A DNA stretch of 64,000 nucleotides, from assembly GCA_964520475.1 (NCBI GenBank), contig CAZFNS010000002.1:121888-185887 (forward strand), written 5' to 3'. Positions 44,601 through 52,886 of this stretch are shown here, piece by piece (position 1 is the stretch's first letter; the number at the start of each line of letters is the position of its first letter). Below the pieces are notes generated by a model. That model searched no databases. It had not been told where the DNA came from and saw nothing but the letters and a program-made list of their open reading frames with translations. The position numbers and the translations under genes are program-made. This DNA comes from Ruminobacter sp964520475. Its GTDB lineage: Bacteria > Pseudomonadota > Gammaproteobacteria > Enterobacterales > Succinivibrionaceae.

Positions 44601-45917
44601 CAACAGGTTTATGTCACTTTGGATACCGTAATTATTGATGAACCACTTAAATCCTTTGGCATCAGTCATGTCATTACTGATGATAAAATCAAACATGCTC
44701 CGTTGATTGGAATTGAAGACAGTAGCAATATGCTTTAAAAGAAGAGCGGCATATGGATGGATCGGTACAATTCCCTGTAATTCTTCATCAGAAAGTCGGG
44801 TCATTTTGCCGGCAACATTCTGCTTTTTAACAGAATCGATGATTCTGCTACGCACATTGATCAATTCATCATTGAGGGTAGGTTTGTCTTCTTCCTCCCA
44901 TTCCTTACTCAAAACGGGGTCATCCGTCGTTTTCATCGCCTTCGCCATGAGCTGAAACGCAATATTTTCGAGAAGGTCAATTTTAACCGGTGGCTCAAAG
45001 CGTCCAAGCGTCTTAATTGCCGTAGTTCCATCGGCAAATAGATTTCTGCTTTCATGAGCAACAATCATAAAATAGAACGGTTGAGCCTCACTAATTTCAA
45101 TTAGAGTCTGAAAACCTGTGAGTCCCACGGGATGATTCAGAAAATATTCAGAGAACTCATCCCAAACAAACAGTACGGCAGCAAGCCTATTTCTCTCGAT
45201 GATGCTTTTAATCCAGTTACCCAAGTCATTGATATCTTTAAAAAGGCCTGTTTGACCACACTCCTTAAGAACTGTCATGACATTCCGCATCAGAAATTCA
45301 ATCTGCTCGTCCGTACCTTGTTGTAAACGCTCAACAACTGAGTCGACAGTCATCCCACTGAAATCCCAGGCATACTTATCATCAACATGAATCAAGGTAT
45401 TGAAATATTCCCGGCTACCTGGTCTTTCAAGCCAGGCCAGAAAAGCGCCCTTCATGGAAACATCGCCTTCATTTTCAATACCGTTATCTCGGAGTGCGGC
45501 CATCACGCTTTGCTGAACAGCCAGAATCAAATCCATATCTGTTTTTATGCTGGCAGATCCTATGCGATGAATCGTAAGGATTTTACCGCTGTTCTTTATA
45601 CTGATCAGAGTGTTGCATAAATCCATCCTTAGGCCATATTCTGTGAAATAATCCTCTACTTCCTTGTCCGGAGCATCAATCATGGATTTAACGGTCAAAG
45701 CAGCATGAGACTTCCCGGTGCCGTATGCACCCTCAACCCAAATAGAGCGATTAGCCCTGCCGGAAAGCACCCTACAAGTGGTCTCCAACAGTTTAATAAA
45801 TGTTTCATGGGGATAAAAATCTTTCCAACTGACCTTTCCCTGTTTAATCAGGTCAGCAGTAACTGCCGCGTAGTATTTCGGATTGATATTGAAATAATCC
45901 TTGTAGTACTTCGCCAT
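41679..45917 (-). CDS. brxC: BREX protein BrxC, large P-loop ATPase
   Basis: 1412 residues. Walker A VEGAYGTGKSH at 61-71 and a Walker B-like AAVLFVWDEFSEYF near 265 match the BrxC/PglY family, the large ATPase common to BREX systems. The remaining ~1100 residues are helical and uncharacterised. I chose ATG at 45917, seven bases after GGAGGG; an in-frame ATG at 45935 lies before the ribosome site and is less likely. It is 14 bases after brxP and overlaps pglZ. Confidence 0.93.
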   Translation of the reverse strand: MAKYYKDYFNINPKYYAAVTADLIKQGKVSWKDFYPHETFIKLLETTCRVLSGRANRSIWVEGAYGTGKSHAALTVKSMIDAPDKEVEDYFTEYGLRMDLCNTLISIKNSGKILTIHRIGSASIKTDMDLILAVQQSVMAALRDNGIENEGDVSMKGAFLAWLERPGSREYFNTLIHVDDKYAWDFSGMTVDSVVERLQQGTDEQIEFLMRNVMTVLKECGQTGLFKDINDLGNWIKSIIERNRLAAVLFVWDEFSEYFLNHPVGLTGFQTLIEISEAQPFYFMIVAHESRNLFADGTTAIKTLGRFEPPVKIDLLENIAFQLMAKAMKTTDDPVLSKEWEEEDKPTLNDELINVRSRIIDSVKKQNVAGKMTRLSDEELQGIVPIHPYAALLLKHIATVFNSNQRSMFDFIISNDMTDAKGFKWFINNYGIQSDINLLTIDLLWDFFCGKERNGLNDDVRGILDNYFTIQADKLLPEEQRVLKTILLLQAIALHVTGNELLAPNDENIELAFSGTDWQKGKAIAIAKGLIEKKLLFTKLIAGGKFEYCIVSSGGGESLEPYRKKVTNETDTQTLIGHGELYKAIDLAEAIKNRFLTDGNSTGYTNFKTTVDKLKTTVAIERFKVVSTFAVTDYEMHQIRQEIIKIMNRTDSQNALEPPDNTFIFIECLVPMGKDLYDRYIEYRTFNEYYTKKDKSQSQYYDLQATKVLNEWRDKIEKGAFNLYDSEHKGGERMNTLTDLKDTLRKINRNKYYYGLEQFTGLTKTVYGDFQLAKSAGLGIEQVATGTYLNIDKALAGAWKVDKYWENPEIQSLTIVHIKRKVDELIQAGLAGGAGRVSIMSILDELEKAPYGFMPSSIAAFVLGFVLKEYSTAEYFWSDASNNECMSVDKLKTMIASALKQKVNPSEKYKDEYIVTMTPATRSFLKCTAEAFDIPESQCSSVESARDQLRIRMKSFSFPLWCVKYVLKDSKLNCSGNLIEQIIDDYMGIANTANSGIASENDLADKIGNVVIEHPEVVSILTSLFTSENCRRGMIAFIDQYQEGKLSKLAGEIKDGGNYIDRVKACFNAEDANWVWNISTAKEKISDVILEYQIILESSKTLGSYSSLRDIVNEWNSKTNNIKISYKVVAKHTGDLGPFLKQLYLMKQSDDITEQRRQTFYDLLLTQRESFDKFYKDQFPYFIQAANTFLNGLSENEKAELYNGFSQGQFTKEPSDYYRYVETAVQEYAKKQWRKKLHDLWFKKTKTKDPADWSEKFETPILGMFAEQERNSIKKILETVMSLNPSEKDAQDAFEYLEKAEFYNLLADETKRDDCLRRCIIGDYSLLLRDVIAVRRNLIENLPNVRPYSWLDNYEVKNQVREMAEKQYKLEGSDLALQVIDKMDANQLRTYLREKIQDDVDFGIQILKGETA

Positions 45918-45931
45918 ATTCATACCCTCCA

Positions 45932-48304
45932 TCACACAAGCTGCAAAACATCTTCTGCGGTCTTATCGTGCCGCAAAGTAATATTGTCCAAATTCAACGT
46001 AAAAGACACGGAAATAAATTCCGGATAGTTTATAGATAGTCCATTCAAAATCCGCACCATTGTATTACGTTCAAGTCCGAAAATACGGGTGGGACTAACG
46101 CCGTCACGTTCAATGGAGTCATCTAACAGAGTTGCCAGTGAGAATTGATAGTAGTCTCCGCACGCTTCGGAAAATTTGTAAAGTGAATACAAGATGACTT
46201 CTGGAATAGGGGAACCCCATGGCATGCGAGTTACATCAATCAGAATTTTCTTTGAAGTTCCACTCTTCAAATTGCACACGCCCAAACCTAATTCTCGTCC
46301 GAGAATATCGTTTGAGGAAAAAATGTTCGTATATGAGGATAAAATATTCCTTTGACAATTTTCAGAGGAAACATCTTGTTTCAGCATCGCTGCAAGTTCC
46401 ATACGAGAATATGAATGATGACAATCAGTGTGCATAACCCACCAATGTATCTGTGCCGTATAAACTAAGTTGACAATAATGAGACCCCATGCTGCAGGAG
46501 TAGTAATTCCGATTTGTCTGACTTTATTACCAAAGACTGACAAAGAGGTCTTTTTTGGCTCTGTAATACCCGCATCCGACAAGAATTTTTTTAAATTCTT
46601 TATTTTGTTGGTTCCCAGGCCATGGTCGGAATCCCAAAAGCATGCTGGGTTGTTAAAGAAAGCAACAACCCAATCATATTCGATTCCCAAATTTCCGTAT
46701 CTGTCAATACCGCCCATTTTATTTTCTCCTTTAGGCAATCTAAGTGAGTTTGCTACCAAACATCCGTGAAATACCGAATGGCACTTTTTGCACTTCACGC
46801 ATAGTTCGCTAACATGAACTGTCCCATTTTGCATAGATATACAACCAAACGGACAATTTGTTTCGCATACATGACATCCTATGCAATAAGCCGATTTCCT
46901 AAATATCGTCTTAATTGCTGAAGCAAAATTTATGTCGCATTTCTTATTCTCAGAAATATCGACGTTAAACTTTTGAATGGATCCCGTGGTTTCTCGGTGT
47001 ATTACATACCTCTTATTGTCATACATTATTTCTATTGAGCGCTCTGAAAGTGATATGACATTGCCGACGGTTTTTATCCATTCCCTCCATTGTGTACGCT
47101 CTCTCAGAAGTTCAATTGTTAAAGTTCCATTTTCAACAGTTTCCAAGCAAAAGTTTTCCGCAAAATTTAACTCTTTTCCGCTGCGTCTGGCTTTCCATCC
47201 GCATATATTCATGAAAGCATCTCTATCAGCAGGGGTGGCGAAAATCTTCGATGTCGTTTCAAGAATTATATTGTTATATTTGGTAGTTGTATAATTATCG
47301 TCGATGCCTGAGTCTGCGTATGCCTTTTCCTTGAAATAGAAATTTTTTGTAGCAGCCATGGGACATACTAAACACCCAGCTCTGCTATTACCTTTTTTGT
47401 ATGTGGCATTTAAAAAAAGATTATGTTCAAAAATGTAAAGAAATACCTCCGCCGAACTCCACTCAAGAATTGCGTGGCAACTATATTGACCATTGTGTTT
47501 TTCTCCGAAACTTACATTATCATATTGGCTTCTAGAAGCGCTTTCATCTCCTCGTATCCCTGTAAAAGCCATCCCTCTAAATGAGGAGTTTGATGTTAAC
47601 TTTCTCAGTAAAAGTATTTGGGGTGAAGTCTTGTGAACACTGCAACACCAACGTATAGTTTGAGCTGGAGGACCAAATTCCTTCCATGTGTAATCAGGCT
47701 TCTGTTCGGAACGTGCCGTCAAAAATTCTATACCCTTACCCTTGCAGTCCACCTTAACTTTTTCGACAAGATCGTATGTGTCAGGAAATTCCATCTGAGT
47801 GTCGCCAAATAACACTTTGAAATTATCATGCGGCAAAGTTCGCTGTACAAGATCAAGAACTACAATACTGTCCTTTCCTCCGCTAAAAGCCACATAGAAA
47901 ACATCAATGCGCTTCTGATATTGACGGTAGGTGTTGTAAATGTTTTGGATAGTTTCCTGAACTAGGGTTTCCATCAAAACATGATTTTTTTTGCACATTG
48001 CCTCAACATCCACAAAATGAAGCGGCATACCGTCAGGCTCCGGCTCCTCCATCAAAATTATTTCCGGTTTAGTATACGGCGATCCTCCTTTCGTGTGAGC
48101 AACCGTCCTGCCTTTGTATATGTAATTATTTGCCTCCGCCCACAGAAGCGGGGCTCTGTCATCCTTTGGGTAATTCCAATAACGATCAAATCCTAAAATA
48201 TCAAGTTCTTTGTAATACACAGGGCGAGGCTCCTTACTGAACTTGGATTGTTCAGATGTCAGCAACAAACCTCCGGTTTCCGCATCCCAAAAATATCGGT
48301 ACAT
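45932..48304 (-). CDS. brxP: BREX type 4 protein BrxP, PAPS-reductase-like with ferredoxin clusters
   Basis: 790 residues, the protein that defines type 4 BREX. The PP-loop SGGKDS is at 141-146 (VAFSGGKDSIVVLDLV), in a PAPS-reductase/DndC-like ATP-pyrophosphatase domain. Cysteine pairs at about 220-221 (RWCCSVHKTSP) and 311-314 (AGCLVCPMA) could hold a cluster, as in DndC. A ferredoxin-like region with eight or more cysteines follows at about 474-515 (CIGCHVCETNCP; LCVKCKKCHSVFHGC). The C-terminal ~270 residues are unfamiliar. By homology it should activate a substrate with ATP and handle sulfur. It starts 14 bases after the head gene. Confidence 0.9.
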   Translation of the reverse strand: MYRYFWDAETGGLLLTSEQSKFSKEPRPVYYKELDILGFDRYWNYPKDDRAPLLWAEANNYIYKGRTVAHTKGGSPYTKPEIILMEEPEPDGMPLHFVDVEAMCKKNHVLMETLVQETIQNIYNTYRQYQKRIDVFYVAFSGGKDSIVVLDLVQRTLPHDNFKVLFGDTQMEFPDTYDLVEKVKVDCKGKGIEFLTARSEQKPDYTWKEFGPPAQTIRWCCSVHKTSPQILLLRKLTSNSSFRGMAFTGIRGDESASRSQYDNVSFGEKHNGQYSCHAILEWSSAEVFLYIFEHNLFLNATYKKGNSRAGCLVCPMAATKNFYFKEKAYADSGIDDNYTTTKYNNIILETTSKIFATPADRDAFMNICGWKARRSGKELNFAENFCLETVENGTLTIELLRERTQWREWIKTVGNVISLSERSIEIMYDNKRYVIHRETTGSIQKFNVDISENKKCDINFASAIKTIFRKSAYCIGCHVCETNCPFGCISMQNGTVHVSELCVKCKKCHSVFHGCLVANSLRLPKGENKMGGIDRYGNLGIEYDWVVAFFNNPACFWDSDHGLGTNKIKNLKKFLSDAGITEPKKTSLSVFGNKVRQIGITTPAAWGLIIVNLVYTAQIHWWVMHTDCHHSYSRMELAAMLKQDVSSENCQRNILSSYTNIFSSNDILGRELGLGVCNLKSGTSKKILIDVTRMPWGSPIPEVILYSLYKFSEACGDYYQFSLATLLDDSIERDGVSPTRIFGLERNTMVRILNGLSINYPEFISVSFTLNLDNITLRHDKTAEDVLQLV

Positions 48305-48318
48305 GGGTGTGCCCTTAT

Positions 48319-51300
48319 TTATTTTTTTTCTTGAGTTATTGCTTCACGCAACTGCCTGGACTGTTTAATCACTTCGTCAAAATGAGCATATTTCTTACGT
48401 TTCTGAAACCCACAGTCAACCAGAAGACTAAGCGCATCATCTTGATTTTTCCACGCAGTTGAACGTGCAAGCATATCGATCACTACCTGTTCGTAGTTTT
48501 TAAATTCTGATTTACGCCGAACAACAACACCGTAAACTCCATTCTCTGTGGTGCTTTGCTGAAACAGTTGAAAATTTTTACTGTGATTTTTTAGGTAACT
48601 TTCCAATACAAAGTCGTTCCATGCCACCCCAATCCCTGGAAAACGCAAATACTGTCTGATTTCACGTATAGAGATATAAGCTCCGTTACATAATTCACAA
48701 AGCACTGCATCGACTTTATCCGTATCAAATTGAATGTTGGCAGCAAGTCTCATATCGTCTTTTGAGATGCGTACCATAACCGAAAAAACTTCATGCCAAT
48801 TAATTGGCAAGTTTATTTCGGTCGAAAATTCCTTTAACTGTCCCAATGTGAGCTTTCTATGTTGCCCGCAAAAATTTCGGTAAGCTTCTGCGGCGGATAG
48901 CGGATGACCTTTTTCTGAAATCAAAGCTCCGGTAAATTCAAACTCTTCTCGCAAAACATAACTAAGACAATTTCGAATGGCCCAGTCTGGCATATCAGCC
49001 AAATCTATCGCGGCGGAAGGACAACATTCATTGATGATGTTTTTCAAATCTTTACCGACAAGAAAACCTACACTGCTTATTCTTTGGTTCATCACTCTAG
49101 TGAGTATTTGCAATTCATCTTGGCTGATTGGCAAGTTTGGCGCGTAGAAGTAGGTTTCTTGGCTTACTTTAACAAGCGATTCGGTTGTGACGAGTTCATG
49201 CTTGATTCGATCCATCGGCAAATACCATAGTGCCGATTGAATTGCATCATAATTCGTCGGTTCATGTTGCGATTTCATAAAGATAAGGACGTCGTGTGCC
49301 GGATCAAAATTCGCATCTTTAAATATGTAACCCCAACGGAATGAAATCGATTGATTATTTTCAAGGAGTGCCTGTAGGTCATCCTCGCTGTATATACCCA
49401 ACTGATCACCTATCTGTTGTTCGTATCTTTCCAATAATTTGGACAGATGAACACATGTTCCTCCATTTTGAAAAACCTTACTAACCGTCTCGCATATTTC
49501 ATCTACCAAAGATTTCTGCTTGCTATCCTGCCTTGGATAAATTCTTTCATTACGAACAACACCTACTTGCCTTAATTGATTCAGCAAATCATCCTTGGTT
49601 ACATTGACGGCACCGAATCTATCCTCGTATAGTCGAATAAACTTTTTTGTGTGAATGATATTTTGTCTAAAACCATCGGGGAACTCATCGCGAAGCAAAG
49701 ATAAGTAATTTTGGGCAACTTCGGGCGTCACATAGCCATCGGTTTTTTCTTTAAGTGACTTGGAATTATCGTTTGTTCCCTCAGGTGACATGTAATCGCC
49801 GGTTTTTATTTCAGGAAATTCATAATTTTGAGTTTTTACTTTTGCCGCAACCGCTTTGTCAGGTTGCATCCGGTGAAGGATTTTGTTTGATTTACCTGCC
49901 TTGACCTCGCAGTATTTTATATATTTTCTCAGTGCGTTGCTAAAACAGTACTGTCGTTCTGCATTATAAAAAACAAATTCAGGTTGCAGGTTAAGGCGTG
50001 CCTGTAAACTTTTAAGTTCTGAGACATTGACAACGGAGAAAATATCAATAAAGAAACCTGCCTTCTTCGCAAACCCTTCAATTTGTTTTAAGGAAGAAAC
50101 ATATACCCTGATCCTATCGTCTGTTTCTCCACTTGAGAGCATCCATCTCACAAATCCGGTACGAACATCTGTTTCATTTTCTGGCTGCAAAACAATACTT
50201 TCTGAAATTGGTAGATTCTCAGCAATGGAGGATTTTTCGAAAGAATCTTTCGGCTCTGCACTAGGAACATATGTCTCCTCGTCAATTTTCAAAGATGTTT
50301 TTGACGCGGATAGTTCTACCGGCTCTGAAGTTTCTATTGTCGGCACATTTTTTATAACAACAGCCGAATCAAGATTTAAGGAACTATCATAATTTATGAT
50401 TTGAGGTGAAGACGATGGATAACCACTTTCTCTGACGAAACTGACATAACACTCGATAGCAAATGACATATTACTTATATTGGCGGCATGTGTCGCTCGA
50501 AATAATTCATTTTTTACAATCGTATTCCGAATTTCCAAGAGTACTGTTAAGTCCGTAGTCTGAAGCAACTGGTCTTTCAAAACTTTTCTTTCAATAAAAT
50601 ACTCACTAATCTCGCCATAAACCAAATAAAGATCCGTTAGTTGTGCTAAAGTCACACGATCTGAGAGCCAGCTAAAATACCTCCATTGTGTGATCGTGCT
50701 ATTGCTCGTGTAAATAGCGCTCTTCCATAACAATTCAAAATTTTTAGGCTTGTTTTTGTAAATATCTACAATCTTAAAAAACCATCCGTTCTGAACAAAC
50801 AAACCGGATCTGCCTTTGGTGAAGACATATTCCAGTTTATACATCATGAGCGCTATACCATTCTCGTTGCGAAATTTTTCGTCAATGACCATCCCTTTCC
50901 GGACGGCAAGTTGCCGGAGTGTCTTTGATACCACACTTATAGCAGTTTTGCGATTCGTTTTGTTTTGAAGAACGTCAATCAGAGCACGTAACAGCAGTGC
51001 GGCTTCCTGATCGCTCCACGGTTTCTGCACCATATAATTCCTGTTATTGGCCTTGAACACTCTTTGAAGATCCACACTTTCGGAATTTTCTTCGAGGATC
51101 TGTTTCCCGGCCTCAGTGATTACCAAAGTCCCTTGAACGGGGCATGCAATGAGCCCGGCTGTCTGCAAGGCTGACTTGGCAAACTCAACCCTTTTTCTGA
51201 ATACTGTCAAACTTCCGCCTGGAAGTATCTCCGCTTGGTTGTCGGAGGATAAATTTAATATTTGTGCTAATACAGAACAGAGATCTTCGGTCGTGTGAGC

Positions 51301-51363
51301 ACTGCCGTCTTGTACAGCTTCAAGTATGAGTCTCATAAACCCACGTATCGCGGGCAATACCAT
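48319..51363 (-). CDS. Large head protein of the BREX operon, Mrr-type winged helix N-terminus, unknown function
   Basis: 1014 residues. Residues 1 to about 95 (MVLPAIRGFMRLILEAVQ, then LPGGSLTVFRKRVEFAKSALQTAGLI and GTLVITEAGKQIL) match the Mrr N-terminal winged helix used by type IV restriction enzymes for DNA contact. Around 390-500 there is an integrase-SAM-like helical module (DDRIRVYVSSLKQIEGFAKKAGFF, then FSNALRKYIKYCEVKA) of the kind found before nuclease domains. I see no clear nuclease motif and no Walker motif. ATG at 51363 has AAGGAG nine bases upstream. As first gene of the operon it could be a target-recognition subunit, an effector or a regulator. It is not one of the four canonical type 4 genes. 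Confidence 0.75.
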   Translation of the reverse strand: MVLPAIRGFMRLILEAVQDGSAHTTEDLCSVLAQILNLSSDNQAEILPGGSLTVFRKRVEFAKSALQTAGLIACPVQGTLVITEAGKQILEENSESVDLQRVFKANNRNYMVQKPWSDQEAALLLRALIDVLQNKTNRKTAISVVSKTLRQLAVRKGMVIDEKFRNENGIALMMYKLEYVFTKGRSGLFVQNGWFFKIVDIYKNKPKNFELLWKSAIYTSNSTITQWRYFSWLSDRVTLAQLTDLYLVYGEISEYFIERKVLKDQLLQTTDLTVLLEIRNTIVKNELFRATHAANISNMSFAIECYVSFVRESGYPSSSPQIINYDSSLNLDSAVVIKNVPTIETSEPVELSASKTSLKIDEETYVPSAEPKDSFEKSSIAENLPISESIVLQPENETDVRTGFVRWMLSSGETDDRIRVYVSSLKQIEGFAKKAGFFIDIFSVVNVSELKSLQARLNLQPEFVFYNAERQYCFSNALRKYIKYCEVKAGKSNKILHRMQPDKAVAAKVKTQNYEFPEIKTGDYMSPEGTNDNSKSLKEKTDGYVTPEVAQNYLSLLRDEFPDGFRQNIIHTKKFIRLYEDRFGAVNVTKDDLLNQLRQVGVVRNERIYPRQDSKQKSLVDEICETVSKVFQNGGTCVHLSKLLERYEQQIGDQLGIYSEDDLQALLENNQSISFRWGYIFKDANFDPAHDVLIFMKSQHEPTNYDAIQSALWYLPMDRIKHELVTTESLVKVSQETYFYAPNLPISQDELQILTRVMNQRISSVGFLVGKDLKNIINECCPSAAIDLADMPDWAIRNCLSYVLREEFEFTGALISEKGHPLSAAEAYRNFCGQHRKLTLGQLKEFSTEINLPINWHEVFSVMVRISKDDMRLAANIQFDTDKVDAVLCELCNGAYISIREIRQYLRFPGIGVAWNDFVLESYLKNHSKNFQLFQQSTTENGVYGVVVRRKSEFKNYEQVVIDMLARSTAWKNQDDALSLLVDCGFQKRKKYAHFDEVIKQSRQLREAITQEKK

Positions 51364-51487
51364 CCGAACAATCTCCTTGAGGGTTTAAGTCTTTGTCTGG
51401 CAAAACTCAACCTTCTCTGACTTTTTTGCCCGTCACGCCTTAACTCTGTGTGTACAGTCAAACTTCTAGGGCTTGTTGTCCAACTCC

Positions 51488-51506
51488 TGTCAAGGAAATT
51501 CCGACA
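51488..51506. promoter_or_regulatory. Candidate operator upstream of the BREX operon
   Basis: TGTC-AA-GGAAATTCC-GACA, a palindromic core with near-symmetric arms, about 125 bases upstream of the head gene. BREX operons in other bacteria are controlled by dedicated regulators, but none is identified here. Confidence 0.25.
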
Positions 51507-51734
51507 AGAGTGGAAGGTTCACTTCAAGGCACCCGGTGATTTTTTAAAACGTAAGAGAGATTCTAGCACAACAGCAAGATCTAATCTGAGATCGGACACA
51601 TAAAATTGTGTAATACCCATAAATAATGGTCGTGTTTAAATAATATTTTTAAAACCGAAAGAGTGCTCAAGGAATACTCGACAAGCAATCATTTTCCATA
51701 AAGGACAATACTTCGGCAAGCCGGCATGTCCATT

Positions 51735-52306
51735 CAAAGCATCTCTGACAATGCCGATTTCATTTGCCTGTCTGCCGCGCCATAGTCCGGTATCCCTTTA
51801 TCGACAAGCTTCGTCAGTTCTTTCGATGCGTACAGCATCCACCTTTTATGAAAGTCAAAATCGTCCCGCTTTTTACGTCACAAGAATATATCCGGCTTTT
51901 TGGCAGAGCTGAGCCCGCGTATATTTCCGGCGCTTCCAAGAGCCCGCTTTCGTAAAGCAAGGGGATCAAAGCCAGACAGCGCGGGCGCGGCGGTTCCACC
52001 GGCCCTCCGATCCTCGTGAAATCGGCCATGCCGTCAGCCGCGGTACGTTCGAGGGAAGTGACGCGAACGCGGTTGCCAGTTTCCCGTATGCCCGTCTTGC
52101 ACCTCCATACCACGGGCCGGTTACGAACCCCGTTGTAGTCGACAAACGGGCGCGCTTTATTCTCCGTTCCGAAGTACACGTCATAAAACGCCCGATGGCG
52201 TATCCGTAAAACTCAAACGCGCTGTGATGCGATACATGGGCGTCATCGGCTGTTCGTGAGGCTATTTGAAAACGGCTCGGGATCGGGTGCTCCGTTTCGA
52301 AGCTGA
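51735..52306 (-). pseudogene. Frameshifted AbiEi-like (type IV antitoxin) gene remnant
   Basis: Three reading frames on the minus strand together spell an AbiEi/transcriptional-regulator-like protein. The first frame has FETEHPIPSRFQIAS and TADDAHVSHHSAFEFYGYA. The second runs on with AFYDVYFGTENKARPFVDY, RVRVTSLERTAADGM and CLALIPLLYESGLLEAPEIY. The third has LCQKAGYILVT. At least two frameshifts and stops interrupt it. An intact copy would repress a toxin-antitoxin operon and neutralise an AbiEii nucleotidyltransferase toxin; no toxin gene remains next to it. Confidence 0.6.
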
Positions 52307-52533
52307 CGACGGCGTATCAACCGCGTCTCACCCGTTCGATATATCTTTTTCGGAGACAGTTCTTTATCCGCCGTTGCGCCGCGCTTTCCGAACCCGTGAT
52401 TCTGACCATGCCGCCGTAGATAAAGCAGCGCAAAGCGGCCGGTTCCTTAGATCCATGTGCCCGGCGCCTCCGTTTTCACCTTACCGCAAAACGGGAGCAA
52501 ACAAATCGGTTTGGGGTAATTTCAGAAACAGAC

Positions 52534-52665
52534 GCTTTCGCAAACGCTCAAAGCCGTTATCATCAGAAACTCTTCGAGGATCTTCATAAACAAGTCCGGG
52601 TGAAATTTTTCAGGTCGATTGCCGAATCCTTTGAGGTAAATCCCGACATTACATTAACGGAATAA
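52534..52665 (+). pseudogene. Short plus-strand coding remnant of unknown origin
   Basis: A frame with protein-like composition (AFANAQSRYHQKLFEDLHK, then KFFRSIAESFEVNPDITLTE and stop) lacks a start codon with a ribosome site and any upstream continuation. It looks like the tail of a lost gene; the family is not recognised. Confidence 0.3.
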
Positions 52666-52886
52666 GCGCTTCATGATTTCCGGTGATTTTCCGGGAAATT
52701 TTCACGTTGACCTTCCCGCGTAAAATAAAACTCCCGGCGGAGTCTTATAAATTCTTACTTATCGGGCGCTGCCCGGCAGAACGGCCACGGGAATTCTCCG
52801 CCGGATCAGACCTTATCCCCCGCCCGCAAATCAGTAGCGCCCTCAACACACCCGTTTCCTCACCGGAAAATCAGAATTCGGGACGC

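Larger units (their letters stand above)
51364..52886. other. Island right flank: BREX promoter region and gene debris
   Basis: 1.5 kb without an intact gene. The first ~350 bases are AT-rich and must hold the promoter of the BREX operon. The rest contains an AbiEi-like pseudogene and a short plus-strand coding remnant, both listed separately. No integrase, transposase or tRNA attachment site was found. Confidence 0.6.
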
